Below are positions 18,570-27,253 of a DNA stretch of 64,000 nt, piece by piece. The notes under the pieces were generated by a model that saw nothing but the letters and a program-made list of their open reading frames with translations, searched no databases and was not told the DNA's origin. A program made the translations under genes and the position numbers. Positions within the stretch are counted from its first letter, which is position 1, and every line of letters begins with the position of its first letter. Source of the stretch: JAMLHH01 sp035515235 (GTDB lineage: Bacteria; Bacteroidota; Bacteroidia; Chitinophagales; JADIYW01); the NCBI GenBank assembly GCA_035515235.1, contig DATJBS010000014.1, forward strand, positions 1 to 64,000. The letters are read 5' to 3'.

Positions 18570-19907
18570 ATGATTTCTAAAACATTTTCTAAAAAAGAAA
18601 TAATTCTTCATAATACAAAAGAAGATTGTTGGGTAATTCTATTCAATCAAGTTTATGATATTTCTGATTTTGTAAAAAAACATCCTGGAGGAGCTGAAAT
18701 ACTTTTAAGTAGAGCTGGCGAAGATGCAAGTAGCTTTTTCCAAACTAGGCATGGAATCAATAGTCCTTATTTAAAACACTTAGAAAAATATAAAATTGGA
18801 GAGCTTTATTTTGAAGAAAGAGTGAATAAAAGTGCCTTTGATGAACCTTTTTTAGAGGAATTAATTAAAACTTGTCAAAGAAAAAATCTTTTCAAAGTGA
18901 GTCAAGAAGACTCTAAAAGATTCAATTCCATTAGAGTTCTACTAGTAGGCATATTTTTTCTAATTATTGTATCTGTTTATTATTTAAATATTCAATGGTG
19001 GGGAGCTTTACCATTAGTTGTCATCCAAGCATTGATTTCCACCTCTCTTTTCGGCCTACTTGCTCATGAACACACTCATAATGAATTTCCCAAAAGCAAG
19101 TTTTTAAATCTAAGTCTTCAATTTATTTGGCCTATTCTATGGCCATTTATTTCTAGGAAAGCTTTAATTTATGAACACAATAGCCATCATATTAAAATTG
19201 GAGATCCAGAGTATGACTATGAAGTCATCGCTTTTTCTCATTTTATAAGATATTCTGGAGATATTCCTCATAGAAGAATTCATAAAATGCAACATCAACT
19301 ATCTTTTGTTTGGTACATGTTTTATGCTAATATCATCACAACTATTGGTGGTGTATTCACTAGTTTTTGGAATCAACACAATAAAAAAGTAGCTTTAGGT
19401 CATAACATTTCTGTTTTATTGACTTTTTCAGTTTATTTCATCCTACCTATGCTTTTAGGCTTTTCATTTCTATCTCTACTTCTTTATTATTTATTGTTTC
19501 AGTGTATTTTATTTACATTTATATACATAGGTGCTGCAATCAATCACTTCACTCCTCTTGCCAATCAACCAATTCCTGAAGAAATGAAAAATAAGTTTGG
19601 ATATTACGTCTGCCACAACACATCTAATTTTGCTCCGAACTCCTCTTTTTGGTTTTATTTTACAGGTGGTTTTAATATTCAGATCGAACACCATCTAAGT
19701 GCTTTTGTACCGGTAGAGAACCTTAAAAAACTACAACCCATTGTAAAGGAACTTTGTAATAAATATCAATATCCTTACGTAGAATTCAATTCGATGTTTG
19801 ACTTGTATAAAGCTCATTATGATTACTTATACAATCTTTCAAAACCTGAACTGAACTCTCTTTCAATCAATGAAATGGATAATAAAAGGGGTTTTCAGGC
19901 TAGATAA
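18570..19907 (+). CDS. cytochrome b5-fused front-end fatty acid desaturase
   Basis: Residues 1 to about 80 are a cytochrome b5 domain: VYDISDFVKKHPGG with heme ligand H38, and the second ligand H61 in FFQTRHG. A membrane desaturase domain follows with HEHTH at 166-170, HNSHH at 203-207 and, in box three, QIEHH at 371-375. Glutamine in place of the first histidine of box three is the signature of front-end (delta-5/delta-6 type) desaturases, which act between an existing double bond and the carboxyl end. Fusion of b5 to a desaturase is usual in eukaryotes and uncommon in bacteria. The enzyme would get electrons through its own b5 domain. It is 76 bp after the PhyH gene, probably in the same transcript. 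Confidence 0.9.
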   Translation: MISKTFSKKEIILHNTKEDCWVILFNQVYDISDFVKKHPGGAEILLSRAGEDASSFFQTRHGINSPYLKHLEKYKIGELYFEERVNKSAFDEPFLEELIKTCQRKNLFKVSQEDSKRFNSIRVLLVGIFFLIIVSVYYLNIQWWGALPLVVIQALISTSLFGLLAHEHTHNEFPKSKFLNLSLQFIWPILWPFISRKALIYEHNSHHIKIGDPEYDYEVIAFSHFIRYSGDIPHRRIHKMQHQLSFVWYMFYANIITTIGGVFTSFWNQHNKKVALGHNISVLLTFSVYFILPMLLGFSFLSLLLYYLLFQCILFTFIYIGAAINHFTPLANQPIPEEMKNKFGYYVCHNTSNFAPNSSFWFYFTGGFNIQIEHHLSAFVPVENLKKLQPIVKELCNKYQYPYVEFNSMFDLYKAHYDYLYNLSKPELNSLSINEMDNKRGFQAR

Positions 19908-19932
19908 ATAATTACGATATTATTATGTTGCA

Positions 19933-19962
19933 TTTGCTGTGTAAATTTGTTTGGTACTTTTG
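19933..19962 (+). promoter_or_regulatory. Bacteroidota-type promoter for the CotH-like gene
   Basis: TTTG at 19933-19936 and TACTTTTG at 19955-19962 match the -33 and -7 consensus with an 18-bp spacer, the same spacing as in front of the tRNA gene in this window. It would give a leader of about 65 nt before the ATG at 20034. A second perfect -7 match, TATCTTTG, lies at 19990-19997 without a -33 partner. Confidence 0.55.
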
Positions 19963-20033
19963 AAAAAAGAAAGTCTAAAGCTTAATAGTTATCTTTGAAA
20001 AATTAAAACCATTTATTTAATTACAATTACTCA

Positions 20034-22085
20034 ATGAAAAAGTTTAATATCCTATTTATATTTTCAATATTTTGTTGGACGTTTTCATATTCTCAAACAT
20101 CACATCAATCAGGATATTACGATAAAGATTCTGTTTTCTTTGAAGTGTTTTGGAAAGTAGAAAAAGATCAAGTAATCGAATGGTCTGTAAATAATTTTTC
20201 TGAAAATAGTTATACTAATTATAGTTGCGGAATTTGGTTGAAAAACAGAGACTTTACTGAAAATACATGGGAAAACATACACATTAATACAACTAAAGGT
20301 ATTATTCACCCTATTAGATTCAATGGAATTGGACTAAATGACATAAAAGTATTTGGAAAAAACAAAACTAATGAATCAAATAATCTTAGAATTGAAGTGA
20401 TAGAGAATCACCAAGAAGGTGATTTATACAATATTTACTATAAAATAAGTGAAGATTATTACCATCTAATAAATAAGAAAACACCTTTATTCGTTAAATC
20501 ACCTAATCCTCCCTATTTATTTGACTCTGAAGATGGATGGTTCATTGAGTCAAATTCACTTACAGGACATACAATTGGGGATTATTGGGATTTAAAAATA
20601 GATTCGTACGGAAAAGAATGTTCATATATAACTGACTATAAAGCGCAGAAGGGTTTATTAAAAAAAGTCAATACAATAAGAGTTCGTCTAGTGGATACAG
20701 TTCAACATTCTATTGATAGAGAAGAAGTATATATAATAGGTGTAGGCAAAAAGCATCATGACCATCACTTATTATTTGCTACAATTGACTCTAGTGAAAT
20801 CATTAACTTAATTAGCAATCCTTCTGAAAATTTAAAGGCAAGATGTCATCTTGTTATTTTGGACAAAAAAGGCTTATCAGAATTTAGCGACTTTATTGAA
20901 CTTGACATAGCTTCTGGTGGTAGCAGTTGTATATCTAATAAAGGCATGGCATTCAAAGCAAAAAGCAAGTTTCCAATAAATGGATCCAAAGATATTACAA
21001 CATCATTATTCAATGACACAATTTCAAAACAAAAAAAAATAAAATTCAGAGTTGGCGGAACTGGACAATTAGGCTCATTTGGCTTAAATGAAATAATATT
21101 ACAACTTCTAAACAAAAGCTCTCAAAAAATTGGTGGGGTTAATAGCTCTTATGCAACATTATATTTGAATGGTTCTTATTGGTCATTTGGCTTTCCTCAA
21201 GAACAGCCTAGAAAATATTATTATAGTAATTTATTTCATGTAAAATCTAAAGAAATAAATATTGCTAATAGTTTTCCATTCATGTTTATAGATACTATTT
21301 TCGAAAAGGAAGAGAATTTAATAAAAGGAAATCATATAGTTTTTTCAGAAGAACTTAGTAGTTCCGAAAACTACCATTTTCCAAAAAGAGAAATGTTCAT
21401 ACCAGAAACATGGCTAAAATCTCCAATTACAATATTTAATAAACAAAAAAACAGCTATCAAATTATTGCATCTATTAAAGATGGAAATCCTAAATTATTT
21501 GTTAATGTTTTACAAGAGATTATGGACTTATCAACTAAATCTGAAGACATACATGAATCTTACATTAAATTAAATGAACTTATTAATATAAAAGATTGGT
21601 GCAAATATTATTCAATAATTCATTTTATAGGTAAAGATATTATTGATAATAACATGTATATCGCTTTAGATTTAGAAGATAAGTTATTTCCAATCTTAAT
21701 TGATTTTGATGACTTAATTCGAAAAGAATATGATGCAGAGAAAGTCTGGAATATAATTTTTAATGAGCCTAAAGAATATTATGAAGATATCACAAACAAA
21801 ATAGCTGTAATAATTAATAAGTCCGATAGTGGTCGTAAACTATTGTTCAATACTTATTCTGAAATTTTGCAGAATGAATTTACAGAAGATCAAATTAATC
21901 TTATTGTCAATAGCACCAAACATGAAGTTATGAAAGAATACGAACTACATCATAAATCCTGGGGCGGTTATCCAAATGGTGGAGCAACTATTCAAGATCA
22001 AGAATCTCTATTTGACAATTATTTAGATATTCTTCTTAATAGAAGAATTATTGTTCAAAATTTTTTAAATGATTTTAAATATTAA
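20034..22085 (+). CDS. secreted CotH-like kinase-fold protein
   Basis: The protein of 683 aa begins with a signal peptide (MKKFNILFIFSIFCWTFSYSQ). The central part has features of the CotH family, which are atypical protein kinases: FRVGGTGQLGSFGLNEIILQLLNK, then YATLYLNGSYWSFGFPQEQPRKYY, matching the position of the conserved INGEYWGLY-type strand, then a IKDWCKYYSIIHFIGKDIIDNNMYI segment, followed by ILIDFDDLI, the likely metal-binding DxD. The N-terminal 250 residues are not recognised and may be beta-sandwich. CotH phosphorylates spore coat proteins in Bacillus; the role of Bacteroidota homologues is unknown. The call rests on motif order. It overlaps the convergent radical SAM gene by 4 bp. 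Confidence 0.55.
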   Translation: MKKFNILFIFSIFCWTFSYSQTSHQSGYYDKDSVFFEVFWKVEKDQVIEWSVNNFSENSYTNYSCGIWLKNRDFTENTWENIHINTTKGIIHPIRFNGIGLNDIKVFGKNKTNESNNLRIEVIENHQEGDLYNIYYKISEDYYHLINKKTPLFVKSPNPPYLFDSEDGWFIESNSLTGHTIGDYWDLKIDSYGKECSYITDYKAQKGLLKKVNTIRVRLVDTVQHSIDREEVYIIGVGKKHHDHHLLFATIDSSEIINLISNPSENLKARCHLVILDKKGLSEFSDFIELDIASGGSSCISNKGMAFKAKSKFPINGSKDITTSLFNDTISKQKKIKFRVGGTGQLGSFGLNEIILQLLNKSSQKIGGVNSSYATLYLNGSYWSFGFPQEQPRKYYYSNLFHVKSKEINIANSFPFMFIDTIFEKEENLIKGNHIVFSEELSSSENYHFPKREMFIPETWLKSPITIFNKQKNSYQIIASIKDGNPKLFVNVLQEIMDLSTKSEDIHESYIKLNELINIKDWCKYYSIIHFIGKDIIDNNMYIALDLEDKLFPILIDFDDLIRKEYDAEKVWNIIFNEPKEYYEDITNKIAVIINKSDSGRKLLFNTYSEILQNEFTEDQINLIVNSTKHEVMKEYELHHKSWGGYPNGGATIQDQESLFDNYLDILLNRRIIVQNFLNDFKY

Positions 22086-23392
22086 ATTCTATTTAGCTCA
22101 GGAAAGACTTCCTCAAAACGCTCTCCTCTCAAATCATCAATTTTCTGAGTCCAATATTTAAACTCTTCTAATTCTTTTCCAGCCTCTGAATTCATATAAT
22201 TCAATACCGTATCTATATGAGAAGAAAGATGATCTCCATTAGATATTTTTGAGAGATAACTAGTTTTAAATTGAAGTAATTCTGATGCAGCTTTTTGTTT
22301 AATTTCTTGAGGTAACTGAACAACACTATAATAACTAGGACCAAATAATAGGTATAAATTGATTCTAATAGGTTGGATATTCAATTTTTCAATTAGGTAT
22401 TTTATAAATTCTGGAAGATGTAAGATATTCAAAAGACTGACAGTGATATTGATACCCAAAAGACCATTAGGCAATTCCTTTTGGAATCTCAAAATATTCT
22501 CTTCTATCTTATTCCATCTTTGACCTTTACGCATATAGTCTCCTCTTTCAAACATTCCATCTAAGCTTGCCCAAACATCTACAGTCTTGAAAAACTTCCA
22601 CTGTTCGATGACCTCAACATTTTTATATTTTAAGGTTGAAAAATTAGTATTATAACTCAATACAACATCCGAATGATTGATTTTAATTAAGTCTTCAAGC
22701 ACTTGATAATGTTCTTCCATAATCAATGGCTCTCCACCAGCAAAATGTATTTTAATGACATCGCTTAAAATCTCTTTGTAAGAATCATTAAACTTTTCTT
22801 TATCACTTGAAATTGTCATTTTTTTCTGTGAAGGCAATTGAGGAGTTTTGCCTAACTTTTGTTCATCCTCATACCACAACGAACTATATGAGCTATCACA
22901 AATCCTACATTTATAATTGCATTTATTAGAAAAACGCATATCCAACAATAAAACTTTTTCCTCCCCTACACTACCTGTTTTATCTGTTTTAAATACTCTA
23001 TCTATATATTGAACATAGTCTTTATTGTACTTAATCCTTTCACTTTCATTGCCTAACTCTTCATATTTATAGCAATTTTGACAAATACTACTCTTTTCAC
23101 CCTTTAACATAGCTAATCTTAGCTGTCTCATCTTTTCCGAGTTCCAAGCATCTATAAGATTTGGATTCTCATTTAAGTCAGATAAATAATTAGTCTCATT
23201 CATTGATGCCATACAACATGGACCTACATAACCATTGGTTTGAGCATGTAACTGTATCCATGGCGATATGCAAAATACTTTTGAATCTTTTAGTTTAGGG
23301 TCGTATTTAAAAACTAGTTGATTGTATTTTTTATTTATAAAACTTAAAGTTCTTTTTTGAGTTTGACTCAATTTATTAAAGAAATATTTCAT
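22082..23392 (-). CDS. radical SAM protein with N-terminal SPASM/twitch-like Cys cluster
   Basis: This 436-aa protein has an N-terminal Cys-rich block (C41, C59, C60, C104, C107) with the sequence style of a SPASM domain: ISPWIQLHAQTNGYVGPCC, then a DAWNSEKMRQLRLAML segment and CQNC. It is followed by a radical SAM core with CNYKCRIC at 158-165 and GGEP at 219-222. In the usual RiPP-maturing enzymes the SPASM block is C-terminal, so the order is reversed. The core would reduce SAM with one Fe4S4 cluster and the N-terminal block may hold another. Substrate unknown. It is the last gene of a four-gene minus-strand radical SAM run. Confidence 0.82.
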   Translation of the reverse strand: MKYFFNKLSQTQKRTLSFINKKYNQLVFKYDPKLKDSKVFCISPWIQLHAQTNGYVGPCCMASMNETNYLSDLNENPNLIDAWNSEKMRQLRLAMLKGEKSSICQNCYKYEELGNESERIKYNKDYVQYIDRVFKTDKTGSVGEEKVLLLDMRFSNKCNYKCRICDSSYSSLWYEDEQKLGKTPQLPSQKKMTISSDKEKFNDSYKEILSDVIKIHFAGGEPLIMEEHYQVLEDLIKINHSDVVLSYNTNFSTLKYKNVEVIEQWKFFKTVDVWASLDGMFERGDYMRKGQRWNKIEENILRFQKELPNGLLGINITVSLLNILHLPEFIKYLIEKLNIQPIRINLYLLFGPSYYSVVQLPQEIKQKAASELLQFKTSYLSKISNGDHLSSHIDTVLNYMNSEAGKELEEFKYWTQKIDDLRGERFEEVFPELNRI

Positions 23393-23404
23393 AGTTAGAT
23401 CGTA

Positions 23405-24514
23405 TTAATTTCTAATCTTATTGAGAATACGATTAAAGATAAAATCATCATTTGTACTTTTAAGTTTTTCAGGCAATGCTTCTTGAAGATTATGTTTTAT
23501 TTGTGGCAATACTCGATACTTTTCATGTTCACTCCTCCTTTTATCCACTGATTCTACGACTTCAATAAAATCTATTTTTTTTGAAGGGGACAAGAATTCC
23601 AATCCTATTTTTTTATATTGATCTAAGCTGATGATATTATCCCAATGTCTTAATCTTTTGAATTCGACAAAAACATTTCTATTTTTAACAACTTGCCTTG
23701 CTCCTAATTCAATAAATTGATGCATTTCATGATAATTTTCTTGCTGAACTACCATACTTATACCTACTTCACTAATATTTTTCAAAGTTTTTATATACTC
23801 TAAGTTTTTCATCAAAGTATTCCAATTCCCTGGAGGTCTTACTTTTTGATATACTTTTTCACTTGCAGCATCTATAGAAATATCCATAGAAATATCGAGA
23901 GTATGAATTCCTTTCATTTTATTGAATAGTTCCTCGTCGAATAAAATACCATTTGTATGAAAATGAATCTTTTTTAATTTAGGGAATTTCTTACTATCCA
24001 ATTCGAACAAAAATTTTCTGAAAATTTTGCTCATAAATGGATCTCCAACTCCTGTTACTGCTACCGACTCTACAATTGGCAAAATATTTAACTCTACAAA
24101 TTGGTGCAATTCCTGAACTCTTTCAAATTCAGCCCCTTTTATATGTATCAAGCCTGGACGGCAGGATGGACATTTAAGATTACAGGTCAAATCATAATTC
24201 AAATTGACATGTTTTGGAGGTAATACTTGAGTTTTTGAATGTTTATTCTCAAATGGGGCAACATGAGGATTTTTAGTTCCAGACATTGCATCAGCGATAT
24301 TTGGACACCAATTTTTATCACAAAATTTTAAAGAACCATCTAAACAAGAATCTCTAAAAAGAGTTGCCTTTTCTCCTTCCCAGATTTCCTCCCAAGTATC
24401 TTTGAAAATATTTCCAAATGAAAACTCTACCCAATCTGGGCAGCATGCTGGCCATACATTCCCATCATTATCTATAGAAATTCTTTCAAATGGTATACTG
24501 CAAAATAGTTTCAT
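23405..24514 (-). CDS. radical SAM protein, tandem paralogue A
   Basis: The protein of 369 aa starts directly with a Cys-rich SPASM-like block (C5, C24, C25, C57, C65, C70; GNVWPACCPDWVEFSFGN and EEIWEGEKATLFR), followed by the radical SAM motif CNLKCPSC at 111-118. The usual GGEP SAM-binding motif appears as GVGDPF at about 155, a variant shared with its neighbour. Two Cys-pair positions in the N-terminal block suggest an extra iron-sulfur cluster. It is more than 80 percent identical by eye to the next gene upstream (24588-25697), which indicates a recent tandem duplication. Cytoplasmic; substrate unknown. Confidence 0.82.
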   Translation of the reverse strand: MKLFCSIPFERISIDNDGNVWPACCPDWVEFSFGNIFKDTWEEIWEGEKATLFRDSCLDGSLKFCDKNWCPNIADAMSGTKNPHVAPFENKHSKTQVLPPKHVNLNYDLTCNLKCPSCRPGLIHIKGAEFERVQELHQFVELNILPIVESVAVTGVGDPFMSKIFRKFLFELDSKKFPKLKKIHFHTNGILFDEELFNKMKGIHTLDISMDISIDAASEKVYQKVRPPGNWNTLMKNLEYIKTLKNISEVGISMVVQQENYHEMHQFIELGARQVVKNRNVFVEFKRLRHWDNIISLDQYKKIGLEFLSPSKKIDFIEVVESVDKRRSEHEKYRVLPQIKHNLQEALPEKLKSTNDDFIFNRILNKIRN

Positions 24515-24587
24515 GAAAAATATTTTTTAATATTCAATAAAATTTTGAAATCTTGGTGTGCATCATATTTTTCATATGTAGAGCTTA

Positions 24588-25697
24588 TTAATTTTTAATC
24601 TTATTGAGAATACGATTAAAGATAAAATCATCATCTGTACTTTTAGGTTTTTTGGACAAAGCTTCTTGAAGATTATGTCTTATATGTGGTAATACTTGAA
24701 ACTTATCATTTTCTTTCCTCCTTTTATCTACAGATTCCATTACTTCAATAAAATCTATTTTTTTTGAAGGAGATAAGAATTCCAATCCTATTTTTTTATA
24801 CTGATCTAAGCTAATCGTATAAATCCAATGTCTTAACCTTTTAAATTCAACAAAAACATTTCTATTTGCAACAACTTGCTTTGCTCCTAACTCAATAAAC
24901 TGATGCATTTCATGATAATTTTCTTGTTGAACTACCATACTTATTCCTATCTCACTAATATTGTCCAAAGTTTTAATATAGTCTAAGTTTTTCATCAAAG
25001 TATTCCAATTCCCCGGAGGTCTTACTTTTTGATATACTTTTTCACTTGCTGCATCTATAGAAATATCCATAGAAATATCAAGATTATGAATTCCTTTCAT
25101 TCTATTGAATAGTTCCTCGTCAAACAAAATTCCATTTGTATGAAAATGAATCTTTTTTAATTTTGGATATTTTTTATCATCAAATTCGAATAAAAATTTT
25201 CTAAAAACTTTACTCATAAACGGGTCTCCAACTCCAGTTAGAGCTACAGATTCTACAATTGGCAAAATATTTAATTCTACAAACTCGTGTAGCTGCTGAA
25301 TTTTATCAAATTCGTCTCCTTTAATATGAATCAAACCAGGTCTGCAGGATGGACATTTAAGGTTACAAGTAAAATCATAATTCAAATTGACGTGTTTTGG
25401 AGACAACACTTTAGTTTTTGAATGATGGCTTAAATAAGGAACGACATGAAAATTATCCACTCCGTCTTGAGCATCTGAAATATGTGGACACCAATTCTTA
25501 TCACAAAATCTAAGAGAACCATCTAAACAAGATGATCTAAATAAAGTAGCTTTTTCTCCTTCCCAGATTTCTTCCCATGAATCTTTCAAAACATTACCAA
25601 ATGAAAAGTCAACCCAATCGGGACAACAAGATGGCCAAACATTTCCATCGTCATCAATGGAAATACTTTCAAAAGGTAGTTTGCAAAAAAGCAACAT
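24588..25697 (-). CDS. radical SAM protein, tandem paralogue B
   Basis: With the ATG at 25697 the protein has 369 aa, exactly the length of paralogue A, and begins MLLFCKLPFESISI against MKLFCSIPFERISI; this decides the start, although the frame is open to an ATG at 25724 inside the upstream gene. The N-terminal Cys block, the CNLKCPSC motif and the GVGDPF variant are all conserved. Differences cluster around residues 75-100 and the last 40 residues. The start lies 7 bp after the stop of the upstream radical SAM gene. It is probably co-transcribed with its copy and may act as its partner or on a related substrate. Confidence 0.82.
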   Translation of the reverse strand: MLLFCKLPFESISIDDDGNVWPSCCPDWVDFSFGNVLKDSWEEIWEGEKATLFRSSCLDGSLRFCDKNWCPHISDAQDGVDNFHVVPYLSHHSKTKVLSPKHVNLNYDFTCNLKCPSCRPGLIHIKGDEFDKIQQLHEFVELNILPIVESVALTGVGDPFMSKVFRKFLFEFDDKKYPKLKKIHFHTNGILFDEELFNRMKGIHNLDISMDISIDAASEKVYQKVRPPGNWNTLMKNLDYIKTLDNISEIGISMVVQQENYHEMHQFIELGAKQVVANRNVFVEFKRLRHWIYTISLDQYKKIGLEFLSPSKKIDFIEVMESVDKRRKENDKFQVLPHIRHNLQEALSKKPKSTDDDFIFNRILNKIKN

Positions 25698-25704
25698 AGT
25701 TACA

Positions 25705-27183
25705 TTATTTTTCAAAATTCTCAATCATTTGTTGACTTCTCTTAATCAAGTCTTCCAAAGGCATATTATTCATATCATCTAATAAAACTTTTTGATTGGA
25801 CATATTCATCATTAAGACCAAATACTTCTTTGCTTCTGAATTAAAAGGTTGTAATAATTGATCTAATTTAGTCTTAAAATCTTGCGAAAATTTTGTTTCA
25901 ATATTTTTTTCAGTAAAATATTTATTCATCCTAACCTCTAACTCTTGTAATAATTCTTCATAAGGTTTAGACATTTGCAAATCCAGCTTATTTTTCAATT
26001 GTTTAGACTGTGTATTCTCTAATCTATATTCTAAATATCTACCAACATTTTTCTTCTCAATAAAATTATCCAAATATCCCTTGAAGTCGCTATAACATTT
26101 GGCATTGTGCTTTTTGTAACCTGTTAATCCAGAAAATTCAAATTGATCCATATATTTTCTAATCTCCACCAATTCATCAATAGATAAATCAGCTACGGAA
26201 AAGTTTTCTGGCCACTCTAAATAGCTTACAAATATAAAAGCTCCTATCTCGTTGCAAAACTTAATCATATCAGGAAATTCATCCCAATTTTCCTTTTGCA
26301 AAGTAAAACTGAGAGAAATAGCTCTACCATGTTTTTGCGCATACTTATTGAAATTGTGAATATTTGCAATTAAAGTTTCAAACTTCGCATGTTTTCTAAT
26401 TCGCTCTAGCTTTTCTTTCTGCAGGGAATCAATAGAAATAGCAATTTCAAAGTGTCCTTTTTCTAATAAATTTCTTACTCTATTATTCCAAACACTACCA
26501 TTTGTAATCAAAAAAAACTCGATCTTGGGATTAATTTCTAGCATTTTATCCCAGATATCATGATAGATATCTATCAAAAAGGGTTCTCCACCAAAAAACT
26601 TAGCTTCTTTTACATGAGGAATATATTTTTCTAGTTGTTTTACAAACTCTTTGTCATAAGGCACATCTATTGGAGGCAAATGATCTCTATTTTTTCTTAT
26701 CATAGAAGAGACTTCTCCTGAACACATTTGACATTCAAAATTACATACATTGCTCATTTCAAATTCCAACACTCTTGGAAAATTCACTTGGTCAATGTCT
26801 GAATATTTATCAAAAACTAAAGGCTTAAGGTTACTGAACTTTTCTTTATCAAAGAAATACTTACAATGCTGACAACCATAGCTCAGATCATTATTGCGCA
26901 TATATTCACGAAGCTTGTTCGCTTCTTCTCCATTCCAAATTTCGTCTATTGTATTTTCAGGATAATTCCCCAAAACTATATCCCGATTATAAGTACAACT
27001 ATAAACCTTCCCTTTAAAAGAAAAAGTTAAGCTATTAAAAGGGACATAACAAAAATGTTTTTTTGCTCCATCAGGTCTATATTGATTATAAGCTTTAAAT
27101 TTATTTCTGTCAATATGTTGAAACCCTTCTTTATCAGGTACTATTTCGTTTTTAAAGAATTTGTAAAATAAACTTTTAAGCAT
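25705..27183 (-). CDS. radical SAM protein with N-terminal SPASM-like block and long C-terminal extension
   Basis: This 492-aa protein has Cys at 45, 63, 104 and 107 in an N-terminal SPASM-like block (FKGKVYSCTYNRDIVLGN, DEIWNGEEANKLREYM, GCQHC). The radical SAM motif CNFECQMC is at 147-154, followed by SSMIRKNRDHLPPI and FFGGEPF. The last 150 residues, after the TIM-barrel-like core, are helical, hydrophilic and of unknown function. It belongs to a trio with the 27254-28789 and 28791-30206 genes, which share E-x-SN-x-CN-x-EC-x-MC and an S-[MS]-IR-x-NR-[DE]-x-LP stretch. It is the head of the four-gene minus-strand run and is divergent from the next trio member. Confidence 0.82.
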   Translation of the reverse strand: MLKSLFYKFFKNEIVPDKEGFQHIDRNKFKAYNQYRPDGAKKHFCYVPFNSLTFSFKGKVYSCTYNRDIVLGNYPENTIDEIWNGEEANKLREYMRNNDLSYGCQHCKYFFDKEKFSNLKPLVFDKYSDIDQVNFPRVLEFEMSNVCNFECQMCSGEVSSMIRKNRDHLPPIDVPYDKEFVKQLEKYIPHVKEAKFFGGEPFLIDIYHDIWDKMLEINPKIEFFLITNGSVWNNRVRNLLEKGHFEIAISIDSLQKEKLERIRKHAKFETLIANIHNFNKYAQKHGRAISLSFTLQKENWDEFPDMIKFCNEIGAFIFVSYLEWPENFSVADLSIDELVEIRKYMDQFEFSGLTGYKKHNAKCYSDFKGYLDNFIEKKNVGRYLEYRLENTQSKQLKNKLDLQMSKPYEELLQELEVRMNKYFTEKNIETKFSQDFKTKLDQLLQPFNSEAKKYLVLMMNMSNQKVLLDDMNNMPLEDLIKRSQQMIENFEK

Positions 27184-27240
27184 CAGAAGTAATTTATATG
27201 GTGAATATACTCTTTTATCATTTCCTATAAAAAGAGACCT

Positions 27241-27248
27241 TATATTTG
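27241..27248 (+). promoter_or_regulatory. candidate -7 element 5 bp before a start codon
   Basis: TATATTTG matches TAnnTTTG perfectly and ends 5 bp before the ATG at 27254, so that the transcript would have almost no leader. The -33 side is weak (TTTC about 16 bp upstream). The 70-bp divergent gap has to hold both promoters. Confidence 0.4.
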
Positions 27249-27253
27249 TATGA

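Noticed and set aside
25698..25724. Earlier ATG for radical SAM paralogue B
   Set aside because: It lies inside the preceding gene, and the tandem copy begins at the equivalent of the ATG at 25697.
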